Positions 53,030 through 62,883 of a stretch of 64,000 nt of DNA are shown here, piece by piece (positions within the stretch are counted from its first letter, which is position 1; each line of letters starts with the position of its first letter). Under the pieces are notes generated by a model that saw nothing but the letters and a program-made list of their open reading frames with translations, made no database searches and was not told where the DNA came from. Source of the DNA: Photorhabdus khanii NC19 (GTDB lineage Bacteria > Pseudomonadota > Gammaproteobacteria > Enterobacterales > Enterobacteriaceae); NCBI RefSeq assembly GCF_000517265.1, contig NZ_AYSJ01000002.1:712096-776095 (forward strand), in the 5' to 3' direction. The position numbers were made by a program, and so were the translations under genes.

Positions 53030-53581
53030 ATGACAATGCATAACTATCAACAACTTATAGATATTTTTAATCGCTGTTTTGGTGATGAATACAATACACG
53101 TCTGGTAAAAGGTGATAACGAACCTATTTACTTGCCGGCAGATGAAGACATTCCTTATAACCAGATTGTATTTGCTCATGGCTTCTATGCCAGTGCGTTA
53201 CATGAGATTGCCCATTGGTGCATTGCGGGTAAAGAGCGTCGGAAACGGGTGGATTTTGGCTATTGGTATTGCCCTGATGGGCGTGATGCACAGACGCAAA
53301 GTGAATTTGAGAAAGTAGAAATTAAGCCTCAGGCGCTTGATTGGATATTTTGTACCGCTGCGGGTTTTCCGTTCAATATCAGTTGTGACAACCTTGAAGG
53401 GGATTTTGAACCTGATAGGCTGGCTTTTCAGCGTAAAGTTCATGCTCAAATCATGAACTATTTAGCGCAGGGAATACCGGTAAGAGCGGAGTGCTTTATT
53501 CAGGGACTACAATCGTTCTACAATACGCCCCCATTGAAAGCGGAACATTTTCCTTACCCGGAAGATATATTCGCAGATTGA
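53030..53581 (+). CDS. epmC: Elongation factor P hydroxylase EpmC (YfcM)
   Basis: Hydroxylates the beta-lysyl-lysine residue of EF-P, the last step of its modification after EpmB and EpmA. Metal-binding motif H-E-I-A-H (in Y-A-S-A-L-H-E-I-A-H-W-C). Also Y-W-Y-C-P-D-G-R-D-A-Q-T-Q and C-D-N-L-E-G-D-F-E-P. 183 residues (E. coli 182). Two in-frame ATGs at 53030 and 53036; the first is kept. Confidence 0.94.
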   Translation: MTMHNYQQLIDIFNRCFGDEYNTRLVKGDNEPIYLPADEDIPYNQIVFAHGFYASALHEIAHWCIAGKERRKRVDFGYWYCPDGRDAQTQSEFEKVEIKPQALDWIFCTAAGFPFNISCDNLEGDFEPDRLAFQRKVHAQIMNYLAQGIPVRAECFIQGLQSFYNTPPLKAEHFPYPEDIFAD

Positions 53582-53602
53582 AATTGAATTTAAGGAAAGA
53601 TG

Positions 53603-53881
53603 ATGCTCGCTGAATTTGAAACGCGTATTCTGGCGCAAATTGATGATATGGTAGATCATGCCAGTGATGATGAATTATTTGCTGGTGGCTATCTCCGCGG
53701 GCATCTCACTTTGGCGGTGGCAGAATTGGAACAGGAAGGTGCTCATACCGCTGAACAGCTTCATGATCGTGTTGAAGAAAGTATCCAAAATGCGATTAAA
53801 GCAGGAGAATTGGCACCACCGGATCAGATTCTGGTTCTCCATACCTGGCAGCGCCTGCTGGATAATGCTAAAACTCAATGA
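53603..53881 (+). CDS. yfcL: YfcL family protein
   Basis: Small soluble protein of unknown function found after epmC in enterobacteria. Conserved [21 protein letters not shown] start at the second of two ATGs (53603, M-L-A-E-F-E), which matches the E. coli start and sits six bases after AAGGA; product 92 residues, the E. coli length. Confidence 0.92.
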   Translation: MLAEFETRILAQIDDMVDHASDDELFAGGYLRGHLTLAVAELEQEGAHTAEQLHDRVEESIQNAIKAGELAPPDQILVLHTWQRLLDNAKTQ

Positions 53882-54042
53882 ATTGATTAAAGCAATAGGA
53901 AAAACGAACAGTTGTTGGGCTGGTAGGAATTGTCATCGGATATGTAATCAATAATCGCCAACAAATCAGCCCTGGCTGTTTCCTTCCATTCAAGAACGAG
54001 CACGAAGTTTCCTGTTAATCAATTCCTGAGCGGTACAATTCC

Positions 54043-56085
54043 TTATGGTTTTTCGGTTTTAACTTCGCGGCCTTTCAGTAGCTTTCTGATCCAAAAACGG
54101 TTTGGATGAAGGGCTGCCAGTGTTTCATTATCCAGTGGCAATGGTTCATCAAAGATTTGCCCTGCAAGGATTTCTGCACTGAGTGGGGCAGAGCATAACC
54201 CACGGGAACCTAATGCTCCAATAACAAACAGATTGGAATAACAGGAGGCATCTGCGACAGGGTTCCCTGTGCGGATTTTTTCTGATAGATCCTGATAATT
54301 TGCCATTATTTCATTGAGATTCGGCACATTTCCCACCATTGGCATATGGTCGCGAATAACACAGCGAATACCTTGGCGAGATTTTCCGGCAGAAATATCA
54401 ACCTGATTTACCCATCCGGCATCAGGTAAACATTTTAGTAATCGATCACGATTCTCTTGTTGCTCTGTTTCAGAATATTCGTTATCAAGCCGATGGCGCT
54501 GATAACTGGCCCCGATACAGTGGTACTGATTGGTTGGATTAGCAGGTGTCAAATAGCCATCATAGCAAAGCACATTGTTCAATTTACTTAGCTCTGTTGT
54601 GGTTGGAATATGACTGACTTGACCACGAACGGCAGTAACCGGCAATTTTTCGGTTTGTTTAAACTGGGGCAGATGATGACCGTTGGCAATCACGACCGTT
54701 TTATGATGCGTGTTTAATCGTTGCCCTTGATGCATCAAATGCAGTTGCCAACCATTTTCGCTATGGTCAAGAGTGGTAATTTCATGATTGAAGAAACAGA
54801 GCATCCCTTGCTGTTGTGCTAATTCTGTTGCCGCTCTGGTCAATTCGGCCGGGCATAGCCACCCGCCTTGTGGATAGTGAATACCGTGGTGATTAATATC
54901 CAGTCCACATTCTTCACTCAATTGGTGGCGGTTCATACCAATAGCGATTTCATCCGGCCATTCTGTTGCCAGAATTTTTTCAATTTTCCTACGGCTTTTT
55001 TCATCATAAGCAAGTTGACTGACACCACACCATTGATGGTCAAAATGAATTCCCTGAGCTGATAGCTGATCATACTGACGGCGGGCAAAAGTAAATGCAG
55101 ATGTAAAGAATTTTTCGAGCCCATTACTATTACCGTTAAGTAGCGGGTAGAGCGCTCCCTGACGATTACCGGATGCACCTTGTGCCGGAAATTCATCCTG
55201 ACAATAAAGCGTAACTTGCGCGCCACGACTCAGTAGTGCAAGAGCGGTGAGAATACCGGCAATACCACCGCCGATAATCGCGATATCATTTGTGTGGCTT
55301 GCCGCTGGACGGGCAAACCACGGTGTGGGCAACGATTGAGATTTCTGTGTTGCCAGAACCCCGGTCAGCATTTCTCTTTTGCGACCAAATCCTTTTACTT
55401 TACTGACAGTAAAACCCGCTTGTTGTAAACCACGACGGACGATACCGGCAGAAGTGAAGGTGGCAAAAGTTCCTTCTGGGCGGGCAAATTGCGCCATTGC
55501 GGCAAACAGTTGTTCACTCCACATTTGTGGGTTTTTTGCAGGCGCGAAGCCATCTAAAAACCAGGCATCTATTTTACCGTAAAGGCTGGAATCCATTGTT
55601 GGCAACAGATCATTGACGTCACCAAACCATAAATCCAGTGTGACCGTTCCATTTGCCATAATTAGTCGGTGGCAGCCTGCCAACGGTTGAGGCCATTGCT
55701 GGCAGAGCTGTTGCGAAAAAATGCCAAGCTCAGGCCAGCGTTGATGGGCTGCCCGTAAGTCACAGGTTTTCAGTGGGTATTTCTCGAAACTAATGAAATG
55801 CAGACGTTTCAACGGGGCATCAGGATTTTGTTGCCGAAATGCATCAAATGATTGCCATAGTGTCAAAAAATTTAAGCCTGTTCCGAAGCCAGTTTCTGCT
55901 ATGACACAGTTGGTACGGGAATGAGTGCGGAATCGTTGGGGAAAGTGGTTACCGTTAAGGAACACATAACGGGTTTCTTCCAGCCCATCCTGATTTGAAA
56001 AATAAACGTCGTCGAATTGAGCTGAAACCGGAGTACCCTGATCATTCCAACTCAGGGTTGCGGTACAGATGGCAGAGTTTTTCAC
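54043..56085 (-). CDS. mnmC: Bifunctional tRNA mnm5s2U34 synthesis protein MnmC
   Basis: Completes mnm5s2U at wobble position 34. C-terminal FAD oxidase removes the carboxymethyl group (dinucleotide motif [14 protein letters not shown], near residue 270) and the N-terminal SAM methyltransferase adds the methyl group ([11 protein letters not shown], near residue 63; [14 protein letters not shown]). I prefer GTG 56085 (M-K-N-S-A-I) with CAGG eight bases upstream; another GTG at 56115 extends the frame by ten residues without a ribosome site. Product 680 residues (E. coli 668). Confidence 0.95.
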   Translation of the reverse strand: MKNSAICTATLSWNDQGTPVSAQFDDVYFSNQDGLEETRYVFLNGNHFPQRFRTHSRTNCVIAETGFGTGLNFLTLWQSFDAFRQQNPDAPLKRLHFISFEKYPLKTCDLRAAHQRWPELGIFSQQLCQQWPQPLAGCHRLIMANGTVTLDLWFGDVNDLLPTMDSSLYGKIDAWFLDGFAPAKNPQMWSEQLFAAMAQFARPEGTFATFTSAGIVRRGLQQAGFTVSKVKGFGRKREMLTGVLATQKSQSLPTPWFARPAASHTNDIAIIGGGIAGILTALALLSRGAQVTLYCQDEFPAQGASGNRQGALYPLLNGNSNGLEKFFTSAFTFARRQYDQLSAQGIHFDHQWCGVSQLAYDEKSRRKIEKILATEWPDEIAIGMNRHQLSEECGLDINHHGIHYPQGGWLCPAELTRAATELAQQQGMLCFFNHEITTLDHSENGWQLHLMHQGQRLNTHHKTVVIANGHHLPQFKQTEKLPVTAVRGQVSHIPTTTELSKLNNVLCYDGYLTPANPTNQYHCIGASYQRHRLDNEYSETEQQENRDRLLKCLPDAGWVNQVDISAGKSRQGIRCVIRDHMPMVGNVPNLNEIMANYQDLSEKIRTGNPVADASCYSNLFVIGALGSRGLCSAPLSAEILAGQIFDEPLPLDNETLAALHPNRFWIRKLLKGREVKTEKP

Positions 56086-56692
56086 GGTAATGCCTGCAAT
56101 GTTACTGATAATCACGTGATTTTAGCGATGTTAAGCTTGATGTGCCACCTGACAGGAGAAGAATTGCCAGTAAAACAGTATCAGTAAAGATAAAAAGCGA
56201 ATATGATTAATGTTGAAATGTAAAACACAATATACCATGATGATTAAACTTAATAAAACCAGGTGTTAAAAGTAGTGAAAATAACGGTTAAAACCTTATT
56301 ATATTGATTGAAACCAGAGGTTAAAAAATGGCTTTTAATAATAGTTTAAAACCTGCCCATCATAAAATTCGGGATGGGATCCCACTTTGTGTTTACTCAA
56401 CTATATTTAATTTATTTATCAGCGATTCTACACTCTGTTTATTTTACATTTAATTATCCTTCCATGACTATTTAAAATAACGAAAACAGAGATATTAAAG
56501 CTTTTATATAAAAAACGGAGGCGGATTTAACTATGAGTGCAGCTTTTTAAAATGACATTAATCAAAGTTCATTAACTACCAACATGAAATTGAAAACAAA
56601 TCAATGAGAAAAAGAATATTGTCTGAAAAATTGCACCTTAATCAGTTAGTATCCAACTTTTGGGGTGCAGTTCAACAACGCGGGCTTTAAGT
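56086..56692. other. Gene-less region between mnmC and the unknown membrane protein
   Basis: About 600 bp, AT-rich, no supported gene. TTAAAA occurs in four G/C-flanked contexts starting at 56266, 56288, 56321 and 56346. Near its end (about 56648-56676) stands an insertion-sequence-end-like sequence. Confidence 0.6.
56651..56676 (+). mobile_element. Possible IS3/IS150-type terminal sequence, solo end
   Basis: Read on the minus strand this is TGAACTGCACCCCAAAAGTT followed by GGATA, which resembles the terminal inverted repeat of IS150-group IS3-family elements. No partner end or transposase was found nearby. A frame through it (L-V-S-N-F-W-G-A-V-Q-Q-R-G-L, stop at 56690) could be a transposase tail. 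Recognition is from memory and needs a database check. Confidence 0.4.
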
Positions 56693-57238
56693 TTATAAGG
56701 GAATATAAAATTCACACAGCTTTTTAAATTCCTTTGATTGTGTTTCCTTTAAGTGTGAGGAAATCATATCAATCATTGATATTACTTTTCGCTTGGCGGC
56801 TGCTTTATCACCGTTTTTGCGATTGACTTCTTCAATATAAGATGAGCATAACTTACAAAATTCAGCTACTCTTTTTTTACGGATATTTGAATCCTTATCG
56901 ATAAAATCGTAATGGTGGTGATTATTAGCCTGCTTTAGGTAATCTGAATTTGGTATAGGTACTCGTATGAATGTTTTTTCTGAATTTAATCCAGAAATAT
57001 CCTTATTGTGTCTCTTGTATATAGACTCCAATAACCGCTGATTTTTGCTGGATATAATCATAATTAGCCCATAAAGTGTGATGAATGCTCCAATTAGGAT
57101 ATGGTTCTGTTGTGACAAAACCAGTCTAATATTGTTAATTTTGTTGCCGTATTGTGATGAAATATTTATATCCATATTAAAAGCCACTAATATCCATACA
57201 ATACCAATGCTTAATAGAAGATAACCCAGTCCTCTCAT
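56693..57238 (-). CDS. Unknown protein with two N-terminal membrane helices
   Basis: 181 residues, family not recognised. Two hydrophobic segments, about residues 3-20 (L-G-Y-L-L-L-S-I-G-I-V-W-I-L-V) and 46-63 (H-I-L-I-G-A-F-I-T-L-Y-G-L-I-M-I-I), with about 26 residues between them. A Lys/Asn/His-rich cytoplasmic part of about 115 residues follows, containing H-H-H and C-K-L-C. GGGGG precedes the ATG by six bases. It lies between mnmC and fabB, which are adjacent and divergent in E. coli, so it was acquired or retained only in this lineage. The AT-rich codon use contrasts with fabB. Confidence 0.65.
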   Translation of the reverse strand: MRGLGYLLLSIGIVWILVAFNMDINISSQYGNKINNIRLVLSQQNHILIGAFITLYGLIMIISSKNQRLLESIYKRHNKDISGLNSEKTFIRVPIPNSDYLKQANNHHHYDFIDKDSNIRKKRVAEFCKLCSSYIEEVNRKNGDKAAAKRKVISMIDMISSHLKETQSKEFKKLCEFYIPL

Positions 57239-57746
57239 TATTAACCCCCATAAAGTTAGTGGGTAGAAGTGCTCTAACTCACTTAGGTCTTACAATGAAT
57301 CGACCATTTTTGTATGATATAATTACAATCATTTTATGTGTGAATAATGACTTTATTACTAATAAAGTCAGAAAATTTTCTATTTTAAAACGTTTGTTAC
57401 TGTAAGTTTGGAGAATTTAAGTAATTCTCTTAGTAAGATAACATAAGGTTCGTATCTTTTCATAAAAATTCTATTCATGGTTATAGCGGCTATTATTAAA
57501 CTCGTTTCTAATTATAAGAAAACGTAATAAAAATAATAGACATAGTTGTCTCTATATAAATTAAACTTTTAATCATTGATTTAGATACTTGATAAATTCA
57601 GGTGTTTTGCGTTGAGAGTCTGAAATTTATTGTCATCCATTGCTATCTGAATAGTTTCTGCCACGTTCTATGTAGGTTAGTTGTTGTTTTGACCAGAAAA
57701 TATATTGGGATCTTTCGATGGATGAATTTTTCTTCGTAATTTTATC

Positions 57747-57763
57747 CTGATCGGACTTGTTCG
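57747..57763. promoter_or_regulatory. FadR-like site upstream of fabB
   Basis: TGATCGGACTTG matches the FadR core TGGTCNGACCA at most positions and lies directly before the FabR palindrome, as in E. coli, where FadR activates fabB. Confidence 0.6.
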
Positions 57764-57780
57764 GCGTACAAGTGTACGCT
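57763..57780. promoter_or_regulatory. FabR operator upstream of fabB
   Basis: GGCGTACA-AG-TGTACGCT, an 18-bp palindrome agreeing with the FabR consensus AGCGTACA-NN-TGTACGCT at all but one arm position. FabR represses fabB and fabA in response to unsaturated acyl thioesters. Confidence 0.8.
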
Positions 57781-57838
57781 AAAGTGCTGTTAGATTGATA
57801 GAGATCCGGCAGAATAAACATATTTAATGAGGTATTTA

Positions 57839-59053
57839 ATGAAGCGTGCAGTGATCACTGGATTGGGTATTGTCTCCAGCATTGGTAATAACCAGAAAGA
57901 AGTACAGGCATCTCTGAAAGAAGGCCGCTCCGGGATAACTTTTTCCGAAGAATTCAAAGAGATGAAAATGAGAAGTCACGTCTGGGGTAATGTAAAACTG
58001 GATACTACAGGGTTAATAGACCGAAAAATTCAGCGTTTCATGAGTGATGCTTCTGTTTATGCTTATCTGGCGATGGATGAAGCAATTAAAGATTCTGGCC
58101 TGACTGATGATCAGGTTTCTAATATTCGTAGTGGATTAGTTGTGGGTTCCGGTGGCGGTTCTCCACATAGCCAGGTGGCTGCCGCTGATGGTATGCGTTC
58201 TCGTGGTTTGCGTGGTGTGGGGCCTTATATGGTGACCCGTGCAATGGCTTCCGGTGTGTCAGCTTGCCTTGCAACCCCTTTTAAAATCAAAGGGGTAAAC
58301 TACTCTATCAGTTCTGCTTGTTCTACCTCGGCTCATTGTATTGGTCATGCGGCTGAACTTATTCAGTTGGGAAAACAGGATGTTGTTTTTGCCGGCGGTG
58401 GTGAAGAGCTATGCTGGGAAATGAGTTGTGAATTTGATGCAATGGGTGCACTTTCAACGAAATATAACGAAACGCCTGAACAAGCTTCCCGTACTTATGA
58501 TAAAAACCGTGATGGTTTTGTTATTGCCGGCGGTGGCGGTATCGTTGTTGTTGAAGAATTGGAGCATGCATTAGCACGCGGCGCACACATATACGCTGAA
58601 ATTGTTGGGTATGGTGCAACATCTGATGGTGCAGATATGGTGGTTCCATCCGGTGAAGGGGCAGTTCGTTGCATGCATATGGCGTTGCAAGGTGTGAAAG
58701 GTTCTATTGACTATGTGAATACGCATGGTACTTCCACTCCGGCGGGGGATTTGAAAGAGTTAGAGGCTATCAGGGAAGTATTTGGTGATACAACACCTGC
58801 AATTTCTGCAACAAAAGCGATGACAGGCCATTCACTGGGTGCAGCCGGTGTACATGAAGCGATTTATAGCCTGCTGATGTTAGAACATAGTTTTATTGCA
58901 CCGAGTATTAATATTGAAGATCTTGATGATAAAGCGGCGGGCATGAATATCATTACGAAACCTACCGAACAAAAGTTGAATACAGTAATGTCCAACAGCT
59001 TTGGTTTTGGTGGTACGAATGCTTCCTTGGTAATGAGCAAGTATTTGGGGTAA
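57839..59053 (+). CDS. fabB: 3-oxoacyl-ACP synthase I (FabB)
   Basis: Condensing enzyme essential for unsaturated fatty acid synthesis. Catalytic Cys in [10 protein letters not shown], histidines in N-T-H-G-T-S-T-P and T-G-H-S-L-G-A-A-G, and C-terminal [10 protein letters not shown]. Start set to ATG 57839 (M-K-R-A-V-I-T-G), six bases after GAGG; an in-frame ATG at 57827 is not family-like. Product 404 residues (E. coli 406). Preceded by FadR-like and FabR sites. Confidence 0.97.
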   Translation: MKRAVITGLGIVSSIGNNQKEVQASLKEGRSGITFSEEFKEMKMRSHVWGNVKLDTTGLIDRKIQRFMSDASVYAYLAMDEAIKDSGLTDDQVSNIRSGLVVGSGGGSPHSQVAAADGMRSRGLRGVGPYMVTRAMASGVSACLATPFKIKGVNYSISSACSTSAHCIGHAAELIQLGKQDVVFAGGGEELCWEMSCEFDAMGALSTKYNETPEQASRTYDKNRDGFVIAGGGGIVVVEELEHALARGAHIYAEIVGYGATSDGADMVVPSGEGAVRCMHMALQGVKGSIDYVNTHGTSTPAGDLKELEAIREVFGDTTPAISATKAMTGHSLGAAGVHEAIYSLLMLEHSFIAPSINIEDLDDKAAGMNIITKPTEQKLNTVMSNSFGFGGTNASLVMSKYLG

Positions 59054-59082
59054 TTCTCCTTATCAGGTTTGGACGGTGCTCA

Positions 59083-59204
59083 GACAAAAGCAATAACTTT
59101 TGGCGCATCTTAGGCGACCAGGGTGAGCGAAACGAGTCAACCTCGTGTACCAACAAGTACACTCCTGTTTCTGTGCACTGTCCGTATCGCCATTATTCTA
59201 TTTC
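59083..59204. repeat. Hairpin-rich intergenic repeat, copy 2 (partial)
   Basis: Parallels the core of 21303-21532. GACAAAAGCAATAACTTTTG gives stem CAAAAG/CTTTTG, GAGCGAAACGAGTCA matches GAGAGAAACGAATCA, GTGTAC-CAACAA-GTACAC replaces CGTAC/GTACG, and CACTGTCCGT...CATTATTC matches CGCTGTTCGT...CACTATTC. The outer inverted repeats of copy 1 are not visible here. Confidence 0.55.
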
Positions 59205-59474
59205 TTGAGCCTACTAATCACATACTCGGAAGAGAGTCCTTCAGAATATATGGGGTTGGAAAAGATTTAATTTTAAAATTTACCTACTTAAATAAGCAAG
59301 ACAATAGAAATATTTTTATTGTATCGGCAATTGTTAATGATATTAATGCTCGGTATCATTTAGTGATTATTTAACGGTGAATCGAGAGTTTTAAATTATG
59401 GATTCGGTGAAAATTAAAGGCTCACAAAAGTTAATGTAATTTGAAGTGTGGTTTTATCTTTTCAGTAACAAAAA

Positions 59475-59502
59475 CCCATAATTTTTCGATGATAATTATG
59501 GG
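59475..59502 (-). terminator. Terminator after tctA
   Basis: CCCATAATT (59475-59483) pairs with AATTATGGG (59494-59502). On the minus strand it is followed by TTTTTGTT, 11 bp past the tctA stop. Confidence 0.75.
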
Positions 59503-59512
59503 CTTTTGTTTA

Positions 59513-61033
59513 TTAGGCTTTAGTTTCAGTAACCATTTGCTGAATACGACGTTTACGGATGATGCGTAATAGTGGAGGAATAATCAGAACCAATACAGCC
59601 AATATCAATAAACTCTGAGCAATCGTGCTGTTCCACAGAATACCAAATTCTCCATTACTAATGGAAAGTGCGCGACGTAAGTTTTGTTCCAACATCTCTC
59701 CTAATACGAAACCGAGAATTAATGGCGACATGGGGAAATTCATTTTCCTTAGAATATAACCAAAAACGCCTAGACCTATCATCAACAGAAGATCGAATGT
59801 AGTACTGTGTACAGCATATACACCAACGGCCGAAACGGTAGCAATGGCAGGGACAAGGAACCATAACGGAATAGTTAACATTCGGGTGAACAGACCTATC
59901 ATTGGGATATTCATGATGAGCAGGATAACGTTGGCAATCAGCAATGCTGCAATTAGTCCCCAAACAATATCCGGTTGCTCAGTAAACATTCCCGGACCCG
60001 GCGTAATGTTATAGAGCGTTAATGCACCCATCATAACGGCAGTAGTGCCTGAACCTGGAACTCCCAATGTTAGCATTGGAATAAAGGAGCCACAGGCCGA
60101 AGCGTTGTTAGCCGCTTCCGGTGCCGCAACGCCACGAATATCACCTTTACCAAATGAATCGCTATTTCCACTGATCTTTTTCTCGGTCATATAGGTAATT
60201 GCGCTGGCAATTGTTGCCCCTGCACCTGGCAAAATACCGACAAAGAAACCGATAAAAGATGACCTGATCGTTGGCATGGCGCATTCAGCCGCTTCCTTGC
60301 GGTTAAACAACAAACGGCCTGTTTTGCGGATAATAGTTTGGCCGGTTGATGTATTCTCTAGCATCAGCAGAATTTCGCTGACAGAGAACAGTCCTATTAC
60401 TACAACGATAAACTGAATACCATCTGACAGATGAACGTTGTCGAAAGTAAAACGGTAAACCCCGGTGTTGGCGTCTACTCCGACAGTTGCCAGACCCAAT
60501 CCTATCAGTGCCGCTAATAGTGATTTCAGCGGATTCTGACTCATCATGCTACCCAGACAGGCAATAGCAAAAACCATTAGTGCAAAATATTCAGCAGGGC
60601 CGAAAGCCAATGACCACTGCGCCAGTAATGGAGCAAACAAAATAATGCCGAAAATTGACAGCAAAGAACCACAGAAAGAACTGACCGCGGAAATAGATAA
60701 CGCCACACCCGCCCGCCCTTGTTTAGCCATCGGATAACCATCCAATGCGGTCATAATGGCGGCGGCATCGCCGGGAACATTCAGCAGAATCGACGATATA
60801 CGCCCACCATATTCACAGCCGATATAAACAGTTGCTAATAAGATCAGAGCCGATTCAGCAGGCAGTTTTAACGCGAAAGCCAGTGGCAGCAGAATAGCGA
60901 CACCATTAATTGGCCCAAGCCCCGGTAACAGGCCAACAATCGTACCGACAAAACAGCCAATTAAAGCAATAATCAGATTTTGCGGCACCATTGCAACTTC
61001 AAAACCCTGACTGAGATACATCCAGGTTTCCAT
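59513..61033 (-). CDS. tctA: Tripartite tricarboxylate transporter large membrane subunit TctA
   Basis: Large permease subunit of a TctABC (TTT-family) uptake system for citrate-like acids. 506 residues with about eleven to twelve hydrophobic segments. Family motifs: [44 protein letters not shown], and [11 protein letters not shown]. Last gene of tctC-tctB-tctA; 11 bp after tctB. Confidence 0.95.
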   Translation of the reverse strand: METWMYLSQGFEVAMVPQNLIIALIGCFVGTIVGLLPGLGPINGVAILLPLAFALKLPAESALILLATVYIGCEYGGRISSILLNVPGDAAAIMTALDGYPMAKQGRAGVALSISAVSSFCGSLLSIFGIILFAPLLAQWSLAFGPAEYFALMVFAIACLGSMMSQNPLKSLLAALIGLGLATVGVDANTGVYRFTFDNVHLSDGIQFIVVVIGLFSVSEILLMLENTSTGQTIIRKTGRLLFNRKEAAECAMPTIRSSFIGFFVGILPGAGATIASAITYMTEKKISGNSDSFGKGDIRGVAAPEAANNASACGSFIPMLTLGVPGSGTTAVMMGALTLYNITPGPGMFTEQPDIVWGLIAALLIANVILLIMNIPMIGLFTRMLTIPLWFLVPAIATVSAVGVYAVHSTTFDLLLMIGLGVFGYILRKMNFPMSPLILGFVLGEMLEQNLRRALSISNGEFGILWNSTIAQSLLILAVLVLIIPPLLRIIRKRRIQQMVTETKA

Positions 61034-61044
61034 AAGATTCTCCG

Positions 61045-61476
61045 TCAGTTGAGCCAGTTGCCGAGAGGCAGGGTTACATCGAGTAAGCGGTCAAAGGCGA
61101 AGTAGAGCGTGACGCCAAGGAACACCCCGGAAATGATTGCGGCAGGCAGTGTCGCGTTAAATAACAGAGCGACACCGAATGTCAGCAGAGCGGTAGCCAG
61201 AGGAAAACCCAGCCATTCAAATGCCCAGCCATAAATAACCAAAGAGACAATCAGTATCATCAGGCGACGAATAACCGATGCGTCAGGCCAGTTGTTCTGT
61301 TCTGGTTTTTTGAAGAGCAGCAATAAAGCACAGAGAGCCATCAAAGACAGAATAATCATCGGAAAAGGTCTGGGCCCCAGGGGTTCATAAGTGTATTCAC
61401 TTTGGATCCCCCAACCAATAACCATACCGATGGTACAGAGTACTAACCAGACAGCCGCGAAGATACGATCGCTCAT
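61045..61476 (-). CDS. tctB: Tripartite tricarboxylate transporter small membrane subunit TctB
   Basis: Small membrane subunit, 143 residues with four hydrophobic segments (about 7-25, 38-56, 70-90 and 95-130). The pattern G-P-R-P-F-P-M-I-I-L near residue 36 is typical of TctB. Placed between tctC (13 bp) and tctA (11 bp). Confidence 0.9.
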   Translation of the reverse strand: MSDRIFAAVWLVLCTIGMVIGWGIQSEYTYEPLGPRPFPMIILSLMALCALLLLFKKPEQNNWPDASVIRRLMILIVSLVIYGWAFEWLGFPLATALLTFGVALLFNATLPAAIISGVFLGVTLYFAFDRLLDVTLPLGNWLN

Positions 61477-61489
61477 GATAATTGCCCTG

Positions 61490-62470
61490 TTATTTGGCTA
61501 AGCCGAAAGCTTTGGCTTGTTCACGATACTGTTCAACCTGTTTTTTCACATAGCTGTCCAGTTCCTTGCCGGTCATATTGAATTCGAACAATCCACGGAT
61601 ATCACGCTGCTTTTTAAAAGCATCTGTTTGTTGTAATTTATTAAAAGTATCAACCCACCACTGATACGCTTCATCGGAGACTTTTGGTCCCATGTAAAAT
61701 CCGCGGATAATCGGCCATACCAGGTCATAGCCTTGCTCTTTGGCGGTAGGGATATTGGCTAAATCACCTTCCAGCCGTTTATCGGCATAAACAGCCAAAA
61801 CACGGATTTTGTCTCCATTCAGGTAAGGCACCATCTCGCTCAGATCGCCGGAGACAGCCTGAATATGATTACCCAGCAGAGCAGTGACCGGTTCACCACC
61901 TCCCTCAAAAGCGACGTAACGCATTTTGTGAGGATCAATACCAACCTCTTTTGCCAGCAGTGCTGTTTTCATCCAGTCTTGACTGCCGATAGAAGCGCCG
62001 GCACCAAACACAATGCTGGTGGGGTTATCTTTGAAAGCATTCATCAAATCATTCAAGGTTTTATAAGGAGAATCAGCACGGACAGCAATCATGCCAAAAT
62101 CAGTGCCAACACTTGCCAGCCAGCGAACATCATTAACGTTGTAGCGGCCAAATTTTCCTTGAGACAAATTGAGCAAAGAGCCACCGGAAAAGGCAACGAT
62201 AGTTCCCGCTTCAGCAGGCCGCTGTGCCACGATAGCGTTGTAAGCGACAGCACCAACACCGCCGGGCATAAAGGTGACACGTATAGGTTTACTGATCTCT
62301 TTCGTATCCAGTAACGAAACCTGTACCAGCTTGCAAGTCAGATCAAACCCGCCACCCGGTTTTGCCGGGGCAATACATTCAGTTCTGCTAGGGGCATCGG
62401 CAGCAAAAACACTGCTTGCGCTAAATAGTAAAACGGTTGCTGCTAATGTTTTGATTATTATAGTTTTCAT
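61490..62470 (-). CDS. tctC: Tricarboxylate-binding periplasmic protein TctC
   Basis: Substrate-binding protein of the TTT system. Signal peptide of about 23 residues ends S-V-F-A before A-D-A-P-S. Ligand-loop features: A-P-A-K-P-G-G-G-F-D-L-T-C, V-T-F-M-P-G-G-V-G-A-V-A-Y-N, F-G-A-G-A-S-I-G-S-Q-D and F-E-G-G-G-E-P-V-T-A-L-L-G. First gene of the unit. The substrate (citrate, tricarballylate or another carboxylate) cannot be told from sequence. No tctDE sensor-regulator genes lie beside it. Confidence 0.94.
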   Translation of the reverse strand: MKTIIIKTLAATVLLFSASSVFAADAPSRTECIAPAKPGGGFDLTCKLVQVSLLDTKEISKPIRVTFMPGGVGAVAYNAIVAQRPAEAGTIVAFSGGSLLNLSQGKFGRYNVNDVRWLASVGTDFGMIAVRADSPYKTLNDLMNAFKDNPTSIVFGAGASIGSQDWMKTALLAKEVGIDPHKMRYVAFEGGGEPVTALLGNHIQAVSGDLSEMVPYLNGDKIRVLAVYADKRLEGDLANIPTAKEQGYDLVWPIIRGFYMGPKVSDEAYQWWVDTFNKLQQTDAFKKQRDIRGLFEFNMTGKELDSYVKKQVEQYREQAKAFGLAK

Positions 62471-62883
62471 TTAGTTGTTCCATTGATACCCGTGTAAGAT
62501 ATAGCCACCATAAAACAGGTCTGGTTGACTTAATTGATAATAACAAAACCTTTCATTTACCTTTCATTAACAAGAAAAGTTGTTGATATGTGATTTCAAT
62601 CGCTTAATTTGCGTAGCGTTTCGCATTAATGAGTTAATAAATGGCGACAGACTTTCTTTTTTGTTTTGGTTTGTTGTAAGTTTCTCGTGGTGCTGATGTT
62701 GCTTTGTTTGGTGTTAGGCTGCTCAAAGAGAAATTGTTCGAAGGTGGTGTGGTTTTTGGTAAAAATAGCCGTAACTTGCGCCTAATGTGGATGAAGATAT
62801 AAAGCAAAAATCCTAATCGAAACAGCCGCATTATAGGCGGCTGTTTAATGGCTTTACATCTTCATACTTAATTTAATTGATTG
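62471..62883. other. Gene-less region upstream of tctC
   Basis: 413 bp. No gene supported; short frames on both strands (for example 62634-62831 minus) lack start sites and family features. The hairpin at 62820-62846 closes the region. Confidence 0.6.
62820..62846 (-). terminator. Terminator after the RING-finger gene
   Basis: AAACAGCCGC (62820-62829), loop ATTATAG, GCGGCTGTTT (62837-62846), a perfect 10-bp stem. On the minus strand it lies 37 bp past the RING gene stop and its distal arm runs into TTTCGATTAGG. Confidence 0.65.

Larger units (their letters stand above)
57239..57838. other. Region upstream of fabB
   Basis: 600 bp without a supported gene. Contains a perfect hairpin TGACTTTATT-ACT-AATAAAGTCA (57348-57370) near the start of the unknown membrane protein gene, and the fabB control sites at 57747-57780. 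Confidence 0.65.
59054..59512. other. Gene-less region between fabB and tctA
   Basis: 459 bp between convergent genes. Holds the second copy of the hairpin-rich repeat (59083-59204), AT-rich sequence, and the tctA terminator. An 83-codon plus-strand frame (59123-59374) begins inside the repeat and is not accepted as a gene. Confidence 0.65.

Noticed and set aside
56520..56549. Five-codon ORF M-S-A-A-F behind a GGAGG
   Set aside because: Spacing of 11 bases is too long and nothing follows that a leader peptide could regulate.
59123..59374. 83-codon plus-strand ORF between fabB and tctA
   Set aside because: Begins within the hairpin-rich repeat, has no ribosome site and no recognisable features.
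62634..62831. 65-codon minus-strand ORF and overlapping plus-strand frames, one with a lipobox-like L-V-L-G-C
   Set aside because: No ribosome sites. The frames are short, compete with each other, and the minus ORF starts inside the terminator hairpin.
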